A stretch of DNA of 64,000 bases from a gamma proteobacterium symbiont of Ctena orbiculata (GTDB lineage: Bacteria > Pseudomonadota > Gammaproteobacteria > Chromatiales > Chromatiaceae): assembly GCA_003058495.1 (NCBI GenBank), contig QBVC01000031.1:1-64000 (forward strand). Reading direction: 5' to 3'. Of this stretch, positions 9,794-18,748 are shown in pieces. The notes beneath the pieces are model-generated. The model had not been told where the DNA came from. It did no database searches and was given only the letters and a program-made list of their open reading frames with translations. The position numbers were made by a program, and so were the translations under genes. How positions within the stretch are numbered: the first letter of the stretch is position 1; the number at the start of each line of letters is the position of its first letter.

Positions 9794-10462
9794 TCAGTCG
9801 CCGGAGAGGCGTTTTGCGACCTGCCCGTGCAGGTGATCGGCCTCCCGGTACCAGGCCTCGAACTGTTCGTTCGCCAAACCCCGGTTCTGCAATATCGATT
9901 TGATCTGCTCGCTATGCCAGAGGGCCTGGTGGAGCTGGTTGCTCTTGAGCAGCCGCTTCGCCTCGCCCGTATGATAACGATAGAGGGTTTCGCTGTGCCG
10001 CATGACGAGCATTCCCAGCAGGTTCTCCTTCTCCTCCTCGTCAATCTCCACCAGCAGCCTGTTCTCCTTCACCAGCCACTCGAGTTCGGCCATCAGGCGC
10101 GAAAAGCGCTCGATTTTCTGCTCACTCATAGCGGCGGACGCCGCCCTAGGCGCAGCCTGCTCCAGCGCCTGCTGCGCCGTTGAGATCATCCCGTCGATGC
10201 CCGGATAGCGCGCATGGACCCCCTTCGCCGCCTGCAGGCGGGCCAGCATGTCGCGCCGCAGGATGCGCTCCATCTCAACCGGCACCGGCAGACCGACGGT
10301 GCGCTTGGCCAGCCCCTCGATCTCATCCACCCGTTTCAGGATACGCAGCACATGCTGCCGCCGCTCCTCCACATAGGCATGGTACCGGTGGGCGATACTT
10401 GCCAGTATCAGGGCGAGGATCAGCAGCCCCCCCACGGCGAAGAATATTGACATCTGGTCCAT
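9794..10462 (-). CDS. hypothetical single-pass membrane protein with helical cytoplasmic domain
   Basis: Unrecognised protein of 222 residues. One membrane helix (about 6-24) is followed by a highly charged, mostly helical body likely to form coiled coils (for example MAELEWLVKENRLLVEIDEEEKENLL). It converges with yacG and diverges from the thioredoxin gene. Nothing shows a catalytic site; a scaffolding role is only a guess. Confidence 0.65.
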   Translation of the reverse strand: MDQMSIFFAVGGLLILALILASIAHRYHAYVEERRQHVLRILKRVDEIEGLAKRTVGLPVPVEMERILRRDMLARLQAAKGVHARYPGIDGMISTAQQALEQAAPRAASAAMSEQKIERFSRLMAELEWLVKENRLLVEIDEEEKENLLGMLVMRHSETLYRYHTGEAKRLLKSNQLHQALWHSEQIKSILQNRGLANEQFEAWYREADHLHGQVAKRLSGD

Positions 10463-10582
10463 CTACCAACCCATTGATCAAAACAGATAACCTTATGCTG
10501 TATATCTGGTTAAAATTAGGGTGTCAATGCGGCCTGCCGGCCTCCATCAACGGCACCGGCATTCGCGGAATAGAGAGAGACT

Positions 10583-10966
10583 ATGTCCTGGATAATGATC
10601 CTGTTACTGTTGGCTGCAAGTTTTCTTATACTTGTACCGCTGTTCAGCTACCTTTCAGCGAGACGTCTGGTCGGTAAAAAAATCGAGGGCGATCCCGGCG
10701 ACGATATGAGCGGCAGCCGAATGATCTACTTCTATAGCCAGAACTGCTCGCCCTGCCGCAGGATGACACCGATCATCGATCGCCTGGCGGAGAAGCACCA
10801 AGGCATAGTCAAAGTCGACGTCCGCGCGGATCCGGAGAGGACCAGGCGCTTCAACATCCGGGCCACGCCCACCCTGGTGCTGATCAGGGAGAGTGTGGTG
10901 ATAGATATCGCCCTCGGCGCGAAGAGCGAATCCCAACTGGAGTCACTGCTACAGAAGCTTGCCTGA
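10583..10966 (+). CDS. membrane-anchored thioredoxin-like protein
   Basis: Protein of 127 residues with an N-terminal membrane helix (about 3-25) and a thioredoxin fold: redox motif CSPC in FYSQNCSPCRRMTPII, a cis-proline in ATPTLVL, and length close to a minimal thioredoxin. N-terminal anchoring suggests it works at the membrane; which side it faces is not certain. Its stop overlaps the start of the next gene (TGATG), so the two are translationally coupled. Confidence 0.85.
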   Translation: MSWIMILLLLAASFLILVPLFSYLSARRLVGKKIEGDPGDDMSGSRMIYFYSQNCSPCRRMTPIIDRLAEKHQGIVKVDVRADPERTRRFNIRATPTLVLIRESVVIDIALGAKSESQLESLLQKLA

Positions 10967-11604
10967 TGCACTACAAGATCATCCCCGTCACCCCCTTCCA
11001 GCAGAACTGCACCCTCTTCTGGTGCGACAAGAGCCGGCAAGCCGCTATCATCGACCCGGGCGGCGATACCCGGCAGCTGGTGAACCAGATCACCGACCTG
11101 GAGCTGCTGCCTCGTCAGATCCTGCTCACCCACGGCCATATCGACCATGCCGGCGGCGCCAATGAACTGGCGCAGATGCTCGAGATACCGATTGTCGGGC
11201 CCCACCGGGAGGATGCCTTTCTCCTGGATAACATGGATCAACAGGCGGCCATGTTCGGGTTTGGCAAGGGCACAGCCTGCAAACCCGACCAATGGCTCGA
11301 ACAGGGTGACGAGGTCGTCGTCGGGGAGGAGCGCCTGGAGGTCTACCACTGCCCCGGCCACACACCGGGACACCTGGTCTTCTTTCACCGCGCCTCCCAG
11401 CTTGCCCAGGTCGGCGATGTGCTGTTCAACGGCTCCATCGGCCGCACCGACTTTCCCCGCGGGGACTACGCCACCCTCATCCACTCCATCCGCAACCGGC
11501 TCTGGCCGCTGGGCGACGAGGTGAGGTTCATCCCGGGTCACGGCCCGGAATCCACATTTGGCGAAGAGCGCCGCAGCAATCCCTTTGTCTGCGACGGCTG
11601 CTAG
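10966..11604 (+). CDS. MBL-fold metallo-hydrolase, YcbL/glyoxalase II-like
   Basis: Metallo-beta-lactamase-fold protein of 212 residues with the metal-binding T-H-G-H-I-D-H-A-G motif, a second histidine in CPGHTPGH, an aspartate region GDVLFNGSIGRTDFP and a final IPGHGPES. These fit the YcbL type II glyoxalase-like group. The exact thioester substrate cannot be stated. It overlaps the membrane thioredoxin by one base. Confidence 0.85.
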   Translation: MHYKIIPVTPFQQNCTLFWCDKSRQAAIIDPGGDTRQLVNQITDLELLPRQILLTHGHIDHAGGANELAQMLEIPIVGPHREDAFLLDNMDQQAAMFGFGKGTACKPDQWLEQGDEVVVGEERLEVYHCPGHTPGHLVFFHRASQLAQVGDVLFNGSIGRTDFPRGDYATLIHSIRNRLWPLGDEVRFIPGHGPESTFGEERRSNPFVCDGC

Positions 11605-11730
11605 CCTCAACGGCTCTCGTCAGCGCTTCACCTCGGTTGTGCGGATACAACTTAGGGTGTTTTATCAACACTCCAGCCTAACCCCCTGAATCTAAATACC
11701 GCCCTCGGAAGAGCAAGATTTGAAGGGCAA

Positions 11731-11744
11731 TTGACCTTGATCAA
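11731..11744 (+). promoter_or_regulatory. FNR/Anr box of nrdD
   Basis: TTGACCTTGATCAA matches the FNR consensus TTGAT-N4-ATCAA with one difference. Its centre (11737.5) lies about 42 bp upstream of a start predicted from the TATAGT -10 at 11768-11773, the standard class II activator position. This fits oxygen-controlled expression of an anaerobic reductase. Confidence 0.8.
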
Positions 11745-11759
11745 ATAATTGCCTTGAAA

Positions 11760-11807
11760 ACACAAGATATAGTGTTTTACTTCATATACACCGCTACATA
11801 TTGTAGT
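11760..11807 (+). promoter_or_regulatory. pair of NrdR boxes over the nrdD promoter
   Basis: ACACAAGATATAGTGT (11760-11775) closely fits the NrdR box. A second, weaker dyad, CTACATATTGTAG (11794-11806), is centred about 32 bp downstream, close to the usual three-turn spacing of paired NrdR boxes. The first box covers the probable -10, so binding should repress. Confidence 0.75.
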
Positions 11808-11836
11808 TAACACTGATACCTGGAGGATCACAGGTG

Positions 11837-13882
11837 ATGCATGCTCACGCCCTTCCGAGAGAGTCCTGGCTACCCGTCAAGGTCGCCAAGCGCGACGGTA
11901 CCCAGGTCGACTTCAATGCCGCCAAGATCGAAAACGCCATCCTCAAGGCGGGGCAGGCCAGCGGCGAATTCAGCGCAGACGAGGCCCTCCTGCTCACCGC
12001 CCAGGTGATCAAGGTGCTGAGCCATACCGGTTATCGCGGAGAGACCCCGGGAATCGAACGCATCCAGGACATCGTCGAGCAGGTCTTGATCAGCGCCAAC
12101 CACCTGAAGACCGCCCGTGCCTATATCGTCTATCGCGAACAGCACAAGAAGCTGCGGCAGGATCGCCGCACCCTGCTCGATGTCAGCGCCTCGGTCAGCG
12201 AATACCTGCAGCGTACCGACTGGCGGGTATCCGCGAACGCCAACCAGGGCTACTCCCTGGGCGGACTGATACTCAACGCCTCGGGAAAGATGATCGCCAA
12301 CTACTGGCTAAACCATGTCTACCCCCCCGAGATCGGCGAGGCCCACCGCGCGGGGGACATCCACATTCACGACCTCGACATGCTCGCCGGCTACTGTGCC
12401 GGCTGGTCCCTGCGCACCCTGCTCCACGAGGGGCTCAACGGGGTGCCCGGCAAGATTGAGTCGGGTCCGCCCAGACATATCACCAGCGCCGTCGGCCAGA
12501 TCGTCAATTTTCTCGGCACCCTGCAGAACGAGTGGGCCGGCGCCCAGGCCTTCAGCTCCTTCGATACCTATCTCGCCCCCTTCGTGCGCAAGGACAACCT
12601 CGGCTACGACCAGGTCTATCAGGCGATACAGGAGTTGATCTTCAACCTCAACGTGCCCTCGCGCTGGGGGACCCAGACCCCGTTCACCAACCTCACCTTC
12701 GACTGGGTCTGCCCCGAGGACCTGCGCCGGCAGGTCCCGCTCATCGGCGGTGAGGAGATGCCCTTCTGCTACGGCGATCTGCAGCATGAGATGGACCTCA
12801 TCAACCGCGCCTACATCGAGGTGATGACCGCCGGGGACGCGAAGGGCCGGATCTTCACCTTCCCCATACCGACCTACAACATCACCCCCGATTTTCCCTG
12901 GGAGAGTGAAAACGCCAGGCTGCTGTTCAGGATGACGGCCAAGTACGGTCTGCCCTATTTCCAGAATTTTCTCAATTCCGAATTGAGTCCCAACATGGTC
13001 CGTTCCATGTGCTGCCGCCTGCAGCTCGATCTGCGCGAACTGCTGAAACGGGGCAACGGGCTCTTCGGCTCGGCGGAGCAGACAGGTTCGCTGGGGGTGG
13101 TGACCCTCAACTGCGCCCGCCTGGGCTATCTCCACCGCGGCGACGAGGCGGCCCTGATGGCGCGGCTCGATGAGCTCCTGAGACTGGCCCGCAACAGCCT
13201 TGAGATCAAGCGCAAGGTGATCCAGCGCCATATGGATGCCGGTCTCTTCCCCTATACCAAGCGCTATCTCGGCACCTTGAGAAACCACTTCTCCACCATC
13301 GGCGTCAACGGCATCAATGAGATGATTCGAAATTTCACCCATGGGCAGGAGGACATAACCGGCGCCTGGGGAGTGGCCTTCGCCACCCGTTTTCTCGACC
13401 ATATTCGGGACAGCATGGTGGCGTTCCAGGAGCAGACCGGCAACCTCTACAACCTGGAGGCAACCCCGGCGGAGGGCACCACCTACCGCTTCGCCAAGGA
13501 GGACCGAAAGCGCTTTCCGGAGATCCTCCAGGCGGGGAGCCTGGAAAAGCCCTACTACACCAATTCGTCCCAGCTCCCGGTCGGCCATACCGACGATCCC
13601 TTCACCGCCCTGCAGCACCAGGAGCCGCTGCAGCGTAAATATACCGGCGGTACCGTGCTCCATCTCTACATGGGCGAACGGATCAGCAGCGAAAAGGCCT
13701 GCATGAAGCTGGTCAGGCGCGCCCTGGAGAATTTCCGCATCCCCTACCTGACCGTCACGCCCACCTTCTCCATCTGCCCGCTGCACGGCTATCTCAGCGG
13801 CGAGCACGAATTCTGCCCGAAGTGCGATCAGGAAATCATCCAACGCAAACAACAGGAGCTCGGCCATGCAACAGACCATTGA
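11837..13882 (+). CDS. nrdD: anaerobic ribonucleoside-triphosphate reductase, catalytic part without the glycyl-radical segment
   Basis: Class III ribonucleotide reductase large chain of 681 residues. It has an N-terminal ATP-cone (KVAKRDGTQVDFNAAKIENAIL), the barrel with GDIHIHDLDML and the active-site region, and a zinc site near the C terminus in which one expected cysteine is histidine (CPLH ... CPKC). A normal NrdD continues into a glycyl-radical motif; this one stops at CDQEIIQRKQQ plus a short tail. The missing motif is encoded by the next, overlapping ORF in another frame. A GTG at 11834 is an alternative start with good spacing to TGGAGG. Control by FNR and NrdR is likely. Confidence 0.93.
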   Translation: MHAHALPRESWLPVKVAKRDGTQVDFNAAKIENAILKAGQASGEFSADEALLLTAQVIKVLSHTGYRGETPGIERIQDIVEQVLISANHLKTARAYIVYREQHKKLRQDRRTLLDVSASVSEYLQRTDWRVSANANQGYSLGGLILNASGKMIANYWLNHVYPPEIGEAHRAGDIHIHDLDMLAGYCAGWSLRTLLHEGLNGVPGKIESGPPRHITSAVGQIVNFLGTLQNEWAGAQAFSSFDTYLAPFVRKDNLGYDQVYQAIQELIFNLNVPSRWGTQTPFTNLTFDWVCPEDLRRQVPLIGGEEMPFCYGDLQHEMDLINRAYIEVMTAGDAKGRIFTFPIPTYNITPDFPWESENARLLFRMTAKYGLPYFQNFLNSELSPNMVRSMCCRLQLDLRELLKRGNGLFGSAEQTGSLGVVTLNCARLGYLHRGDEAALMARLDELLRLARNSLEIKRKVIQRHMDAGLFPYTKRYLGTLRNHFSTIGVNGINEMIRNFTHGQEDITGAWGVAFATRFLDHIRDSMVAFQEQTGNLYNLEATPAEGTTYRFAKEDRKRFPEILQAGSLEKPYYTNSSQLPVGHTDDPFTALQHQEPLQRKYTGGTVLHLYMGERISSEKACMKLVRRALENFRIPYLTVTPTFSICPLHGYLSGEHEFCPKCDQEIIQRKQQELGHATDH

Positions 13883-14069
13883 ACTGCTACCCGAAGAGCG
13901 CACCCGCTGCGAGATCTGGACCAGGGTGATGGGTTACCACCGCCCCATCTCCGCCTTCAACCCGGGGAAGCAGGCGGAACAGGCGGAACGCCGCTACTTC
14001 AAGCAGAGCGACGGTTCCGCCTCGCACCAATCCGGTGCAGGGCCTTGCGCAAACCCTGTCGACGGCTGA
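13866..14069 (+). CDS. separate glycyl-radical domain of NrdD
   Basis: ORF of 67 residues that contains the NrdD C-terminal signature TRVMGYHRP followed by SAFNPGKQAEQAERRYF; the glycine in RVMGY is the expected radical site. It overlaps the 3' end of nrdD by 17 bp in the +1 frame and has its own AGGAG seven bases before its ATG, so independent translation is plausible. Alternatives are a programmed shift or a genuine frameshift error that split one gene. If separate, it must dock on the main chain and be activated by NrdG, much as the free glycyl-radical protein GrcA repairs pyruvate formate-lyase. Confidence 0.8.
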   Translation: MQQTIELLPEERTRCEIWTRVMGYHRPISAFNPGKQAEQAERRYFKQSDGSASHQSGAGPCANPVDG

Positions 14070-14072
14070 GAG

Positions 14073-14720
14073 ATGGCGACGCAGGCGCTCCGGGTGGGTG
14101 GCTTTACCCGGATGACCACCATCGACTATCCCGACCATCTTGCGGCCGTGGTTTTCTGCCAGGGATGCCCGCTGCGCTGCCACTACTGCCACAATCCCGA
14201 ACTCCTGCCGCGGCGGAGCGATGAACCCCTCGCCTGGAGCGGGATTCTCGATTTTCTCGCCGCCCGCAGGGGCCTGCTGGATGCGGTGGTGTTCAGTGGC
14301 GGCGAACCCACCCTGCAGCGGTCGCTGGCGCAGGCGGTCACCGAGGTCAAGGCGATGGGCTATCTGATCGGCCTCCATACGGCGGGAATCTACCCCGAGC
14401 GCCTGCAGCGACTGCTGCCCCTGGTCGACTGGGTGGGATTGGATATCAAGGCCCTGGCGCAGGACTATCCGCCCCTGACCGGGGTGCCCTGTGGCGGGGA
14501 GTCGGCCTGGCGGTCGGCCCGACTGCTGGTTGCCAGTGGTGTTCCCCATGAAATCCGCACCACCCTCTATCCCGCCATCGACAACGAGGACTACCGGAAC
14601 CGCCTGCGGGGAGCACTGGCGGCCCTGGGTGAGCACATCCACAACTGGCAGCCCTGCCGGGAACCGCCTGGGAACCAGCCCGATCACGGCAGGTCAAAGA
14701 ATCAGATTAGTTTCTACTAA
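14073..14720 (+). CDS. nrdG: anaerobic ribonucleotide reductase activase, radical SAM
   Basis: Radical-SAM activase of 215 residues that installs the glycyl radical on NrdD. The 4Fe-4S motif is C-x3-C-x2-C in CPLRCHYCHNPE near residues 29-36, and the SAM-binding FSGGEPTLQ is present. It starts three bases after the glycyl-radical ORF. Its last 25 residues (from NWQPCREPP) look unlike family ends, so a late frameshift or natural drift is possible. Confidence 0.9.
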   Translation: MATQALRVGGFTRMTTIDYPDHLAAVVFCQGCPLRCHYCHNPELLPRRSDEPLAWSGILDFLAARRGLLDAVVFSGGEPTLQRSLAQAVTEVKAMGYLIGLHTAGIYPERLQRLLPLVDWVGLDIKALAQDYPPLTGVPCGGESAWRSARLLVASGVPHEIRTTLYPAIDNEDYRNRLRGALAALGEHIHNWQPCREPPGNQPDHGRSKNQISFY

Positions 14721-14889
14721 TAATTTCACATGCAATTGTTTACAGTGTATTTTTTGCATTGATATTCGACTTGACGTAACATCCCACGGTCAAGAAAAAA
14801 TAATCCGCTCTAAACGGAGGTAGGCGGAAGAGCGACAAACGACTCAGGGAAGGCAGATTGCTTTTCCTGCTTGATTTTGAGGGTGGAGT

Positions 14890-15456
14890 ATGTTCAGACA
14901 GCGTGCTGGCTACAGGTCCGCGGGTAAAATATCAATAATCCTTGCGGCAATCATATTCATTGGTGGTATCGTCTTTTCAGGCCTGTTCTCGATGGGCCTC
15001 GCATACACCAACGAGATGGAGTTCTGTACCTCATGCCACTCCATGAAAGTGAATCTCGAAGAGTTTAAAGAGACCGTTCACTACAAGAATGCTTCGGGTG
15101 TCCAGGCCACTTGTGCGGACTGCCATGTACCAAAGCCCTTCATCCCAAAGATGATCGCCAAGGTCGTGGCCGCAAAGGATGTCTATCACGAGATCATGGG
15201 CACCATCGACACCAAGGAGAAATATGAGGCCCACCGTTGGGATATGGCCAGCAGAGTATGGGAGAAGATGCGCGCATCCGATTCCCGTGAATGCCGCTCC
15301 TGCCACGAATTCACCAACATGGACCTGAGTGAGCAGGATCGCAGCGCCCGCAAGCGCCATCCCAAGGCAATGGATGAGGGCAAGGCCTGTATCGACTGCC
15401 ACAAGGGCGTGGCCCATGAGGAACCTGACGAGCCCGACGAGCCCGAGGAACCTTAA
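14890..15456 (+). CDS. NapC/NirT-type tetraheme cytochrome c
   Basis: Membrane-anchored cytochrome of 188 residues. One N-terminal helix (about 13-38) is followed by four heme-binding motifs: CTSCH, CADCH, CRSCH and CIDCH. This is the NapC/NirT pattern, which passes electrons from quinol to periplasmic redox proteins. The C terminus ends in a repeated acidic-proline run (EEPDEPDEPEEP). No terminal reductase gene follows, so its partner is not evident. The neighbouring genes encode sulfide-oxidising components. Confidence 0.88.
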   Translation: MFRQRAGYRSAGKISIILAAIIFIGGIVFSGLFSMGLAYTNEMEFCTSCHSMKVNLEEFKETVHYKNASGVQATCADCHVPKPFIPKMIAKVVAAKDVYHEIMGTIDTKEKYEAHRWDMASRVWEKMRASDSRECRSCHEFTNMDLSEQDRSARKRHPKAMDEGKACIDCHKGVAHEEPDEPDEPEEP

Positions 15457-15534
15457 ACATACCGAGAGTGGTTTTGTTATAATTCGCCGACTCAGTATAA
15501 GAGAAGTGAAGTTCAGCCTGCTGACAGGAATGCA

Positions 15535-16467
15535 ATGAAATCAACCAGACAGCTTTTAGCGATCATTCTGATACTCGTGACATCACCGTTGCTGGGCGGT
15601 GATTCGCAAGACGAGAAAGATCTGCGCTTGGCTGCCAGTGTCGGTGACGTAGAGACCATCGAGGCGCTGCTGGACAAGGGCGTATCCGTCAACACCGCGA
15701 ACAAATTCGGCAAAAACGCGCTGATGATGGCGGTGGAGAACGATAATTTCGAAACCGTCGTTCTGCTCCTGAATCGCGGTGCCGAGGTCAATGCCCGCAC
15801 CGTCGCCGGCTGTACCGCGTTGACCTTCGCCGCGGAAAACGGACATCCCGCGTTGACGGCGATGCTGCTTGAGCGCGGCGCCTACCTCCACGACCGCACC
15901 CGCGCGGGATGGGACGCGCTGATGATCGCGGCCCGCTATGGCATCACCGACATGGTGGAGCAGCTGCTCTTCAAAGGCGCCGATCCGAAGGCAGCCGACA
16001 AGCATGGACGCAACGCATTGATGATGGCCACTGAAAAAGGCCATGCCGCAACCAGCGCCATGCTGCTTAAACACGGCGCTGAAATCGACAGTCGCGACAA
16101 GGGCGGAGCCACGGCACTGATAATCGCCGCCGACATCGGCGACACGGAGGTCGTGAAGACCCTCATCGACCACTATGCCGATGTCAACGCCCAGGACAGC
16201 GACGGCGCCACCGCCCTGATTTGGGCTGTAGGCGAAGACAGGATAGAGACAGCCCGGCTGCTGCTCGAAGCAGGCGCCGATGTCAATCTGGCGGATATCG
16301 ACGGTATCACACCGTTGATGGAGGCCGCCCGCAGAGGTTCAGAGGCGATGGTGAAGCTGCTGCTTCAGCATGGCGCCGATAAGATGAATAAAGATAAAGA
16401 GGGCCATACCGCCCTCGACATAGCAAACAAGAAAAAGCATGTCGAGGTTGCGGGCCTTCTTAAATAA
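15535..16467 (+). CDS. exported ankyrin-repeat protein
   Basis: Protein of 310 residues with a probable signal peptide (residues 1-20) and about eight ankyrin repeats from residue 28 to the end, each with the G-x-T-A-L-x-x-A or N-A-L-M-x-A pattern and a GA-D/E-V-N turn. Ankyrin repeats bind other proteins. An exported one lying between a membrane tetraheme cytochrome and fccAB may bind a cytochrome or help assembly, which is inference. The ATG has AGGA upstream and a TATAAT element lies at about 15476. Confidence 0.85.
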   Translation: MKSTRQLLAIILILVTSPLLGGDSQDEKDLRLAASVGDVETIEALLDKGVSVNTANKFGKNALMMAVENDNFETVVLLLNRGAEVNARTVAGCTALTFAAENGHPALTAMLLERGAYLHDRTRAGWDALMIAARYGITDMVEQLLFKGADPKAADKHGRNALMMATEKGHAATSAMLLKHGAEIDSRDKGGATALIIAADIGDTEVVKTLIDHYADVNAQDSDGATALIWAVGEDRIETARLLLEAGADVNLADIDGITPLMEAARRGSEAMVKLLLQHGADKMNKDKEGHTALDIANKKKHVEVAGLLK

Positions 16468-16655
16468 AAAGGGCATTGCCCAGGTGGGGGAATAAGAATC
16501 CCAATTGTTGCTTCGCAACAACTCTACAGGATACCCATCTGAGTCTATTGCAACAGGAACAGTCCCAATTTAACTGCTCCGGTTCGTAATGAGCAGGGCG
16601 TACTTTGCACCCTGTTCTAATAATGTAAGCCTGTTTTAATTCCAAAGGAGGTAAC

Positions 16656-17273
16656 ATGGCGTACAAAAAACTAAAGAGAGGCCTGATCGGCGCACTCGTT
16701 ATCGGTGCCTCATCTGCGGCCTTCGCTGCTGACAAGCCTAAGACAATGACGGGCGCCAGTGCTGAAATGCTGGCGGTTACCTGTGCCGGCTGCCATGGTA
16801 CTAACGGCGCAAGCGCAGGCCCGGCTACCCCGAGTATCGGCGGTATCTCTGCCATCTATTTCGAGGAAGTGATGGTGGGATTCAAAGACGGTTCCGTCAA
16901 GAACACCATCATGGGCCGTATCGCCAAAGGCTATTCCGATGATGAGATCAAGGCCATGGGCGAATACTTCAGCAAAAAGCCCTTCGTAGCCGCAAAGCAG
17001 GATTTCGATGCGGGCCTGGCCAAAAAGGGCGCCAAACTGCATGACAAATATTGCGAGAAGTGTCATGCCGAAGGCGGCACCTCGGCCGAGGACGATTCCG
17101 GCATCCTGATGGGTCAGCTGATTCCCTATCTTCACTATACCTTGGGCGATTACAAAGCGGGTGATCGCGAGATGACCAAGAAGATGAAGAAAAAGGTCAA
17201 TCAGATGATCAAGAAAGAGGGCGATGCCGGCTTCGAGGCGCTCTTCAACTATTACGCCCAAGGCAAGAAATAA
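16656..17273 (+). CDS. fccA: flavocytochrome c sulfide dehydrogenase, diheme cytochrome subunit
   Basis: Periplasmic cytochrome of 205 residues with a signal peptide ending near AFA-AD (residue 24) and two heme motifs, CAGCH and CEKCH, one in each half. It takes electrons from the FccB flavin during sulfide oxidation. AAAGGAGG precedes the ATG. The body has a lysine-rich stretch near the C terminus. fccB begins 17 bp downstream. Confidence 0.88.
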   Translation: MAYKKLKRGLIGALVIGASSAAFAADKPKTMTGASAEMLAVTCAGCHGTNGASAGPATPSIGGISAIYFEEVMVGFKDGSVKNTIMGRIAKGYSDDEIKAMGEYFSKKPFVAAKQDFDAGLAKKGAKLHDKYCEKCHAEGGTSAEDDSGILMGQLIPYLHYTLGDYKAGDREMTKKMKKKVNQMIKKEGDAGFEALFNYYAQGKK

Positions 17274-17289
17274 GAGGGGAATAAGAGAT

Positions 17290-18588
17290 ATGAAGATTAC
17301 TCGAAGAGGATTTGTTAAAGGCGCGGGCGCGGCTACAGCCATCGGCATGGTAGGCACACCCTATATCGCCCTGGGCGCATCCAAGAAGGTTGTCGTCGTC
17401 GGCGGCGGTACCGGCGGCGCCACGGCAGCCAAGTATCTGCGGATGGCCGATCCAACCATCGAAGTCACCCTGATCGAGGCCAACAAGCACTACTACACCT
17501 GCTACATGTCCAATGAAGTACTGGGCGGCAATCGCAGCATCGACTCCATCAAATTCGGTTATGCCGGTCTTGGCAAACACGGCGTCACGGTGGTTCACGA
17601 TGTGGTCACCGAGATCGACGCCAAGGGACAGACCGTGAAGACCGCCGGCGGCAAGAGCTTCGCCTACGACCGCTGCATCGTTGCCCCGGGCATCGACTTC
17701 AAGTGGGAAGGCATCGAGGGCTACGACGCCAAGGTCGCCGAGAATATCCCCCACGCCTGGAAGGCCGGATCCCAGACCGTCACTCTGCGCAAGCAGCTCG
17801 AGGCGATGAAGGATGGCGGCACCGTGGTCATCGCCCCCCCCGGCAATCCGTTCCGTTGTCCTCCGGGACCCTATGAGCGTGCCTCCCAGATCGCCCACTA
17901 CCTGAAGAGCAAAAAGCCCAAGTCGAAGATCATCATCCTCGATCCCAAGCCGAAGTTCTCCAAGATGGGCCTCTTTACCCAGGGCTGGAAGGCGCTCTAC
18001 GGCTATGAGACCGACAACTCCATGATCGAGTGGCGCGGCAGTGCCCAGGGTTCCAACGACAACGCGGTGGTCAAGGTTGATGCCGGCTCCATGTCTGTCA
18101 CCACCGGTTTCGACGACACCGTCAAGGCCGATGTCCTCAATGTCATCCCCAACCAGAAGGCCGGCAAGATCGCCTTCGCCGCGGGTCTGACCAACGACAG
18201 CGGCTGGTGCCCGATCAACCTGCATACCTTCGAATCCACCATTCACAAGAATATCCATGTGATCGGTGACGCTTCAATCGCCAAGGGCATGCCGAAGTCG
18301 GGCTATGCCGCCAACTCCGAAGCGAAGGTCTGCGCCGCGAGCGTGGCAGCCCTGTTGAACGGCCAGGAGCCCGGTACTCCCGCCTATGTCAACACCTGCT
18401 ACTCCATCGTGGGCAAGGATTGGGGTATCTCCGTGGCGGCTGTCTACCAGCTGGCCGAGGACGGCTCCAAGATCACCAAGGTATCCGGTGGTCTGACCCC
18501 GACCGATGCAAGCCCGGAGATGCGTGCGCGCGAGGTAAAGTACGCCCACAGCTGGTTTACCAATATCACCAACGATATCTTCATGTAA
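17290..18588 (+). CDS. fccB: flavocytochrome c sulfide dehydrogenase, FAD subunit
   Basis: Sulfide:cytochrome c reductase flavoprotein of 432 residues. It has a Tat signal ([10 protein letters not shown]), an FAD-binding [13 protein letters not shown] near residue 40, and redox cysteines in the C-Y-M-S and [10 protein letters not shown] regions, as in Allochromatium FccB. I use the ATG at 17290, because the longer in-frame start at 17224 lies inside fccA and would hide the Tat signal. The pair oxidises sulfide in the periplasm and may also take up sulfide released by methanethiol oxidase. Confidence 0.92.
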   Translation: MKITRRGFVKGAGAATAIGMVGTPYIALGASKKVVVVGGGTGGATAAKYLRMADPTIEVTLIEANKHYYTCYMSNEVLGGNRSIDSIKFGYAGLGKHGVTVVHDVVTEIDAKGQTVKTAGGKSFAYDRCIVAPGIDFKWEGIEGYDAKVAENIPHAWKAGSQTVTLRKQLEAMKDGGTVVIAPPGNPFRCPPGPYERASQIAHYLKSKKPKSKIIILDPKPKFSKMGLFTQGWKALYGYETDNSMIEWRGSAQGSNDNAVVKVDAGSMSVTTGFDDTVKADVLNVIPNQKAGKIAFAAGLTNDSGWCPINLHTFESTIHKNIHVIGDASIAKGMPKSGYAANSEAKVCAASVAALLNGQEPGTPAYVNTCYSIVGKDWGISVAAVYQLAEDGSKITKVSGGLTPTDASPEMRAREVKYAHSWFTNITNDIFM

Positions 18589-18616
18589 ACCAACCACCGG
18601 CCAGGGATTGGCCGAT

Positions 18617-18647
18617 AAAAAAAGCGGGGCTTGGCCCCGCTTTTTTT
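18617..18647. terminator. strong bidirectional terminator after fccAB
   Basis: AGCGGGGC / GCCCCGCT stem with a very short loop, flanked by A7 and T7 runs. It closes fccAB and can also serve the converging cytochrome gene. Confidence 0.9.
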
Positions 18648-18710
18648 ATGCCTGGAGATACTCAATTACCAATCGGCAGCACCTACCGAAAGCGTTTCCC
18701 TGAATTTTTG

Positions 18711-18738
18711 TTTGCGTTTATTCGCGTTCATTTGCGGA
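18711..18738 (+). repeat. dispersed GCG-TTATTCGCG-type repeat, copy 1
   Basis: TTTGCGTTTATTCGCGTTCA followed by TTTGCGG. Related copies occur at 21211-21230 (inverted, CACCGCAAATGGACGCGAAT) and 21421-21455. The copies bracket the cytochrome/DUF302 block. This looks like a genome-wide short repeat family rather than a gene feature. Confidence 0.6.
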
Positions 18739-18748
18739 CCACTGCCTA

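Noticed and set aside
12308-13903. 531-residue frame opposite nrdD
   Set aside because: Antisense shadow of a GC-biased gene.
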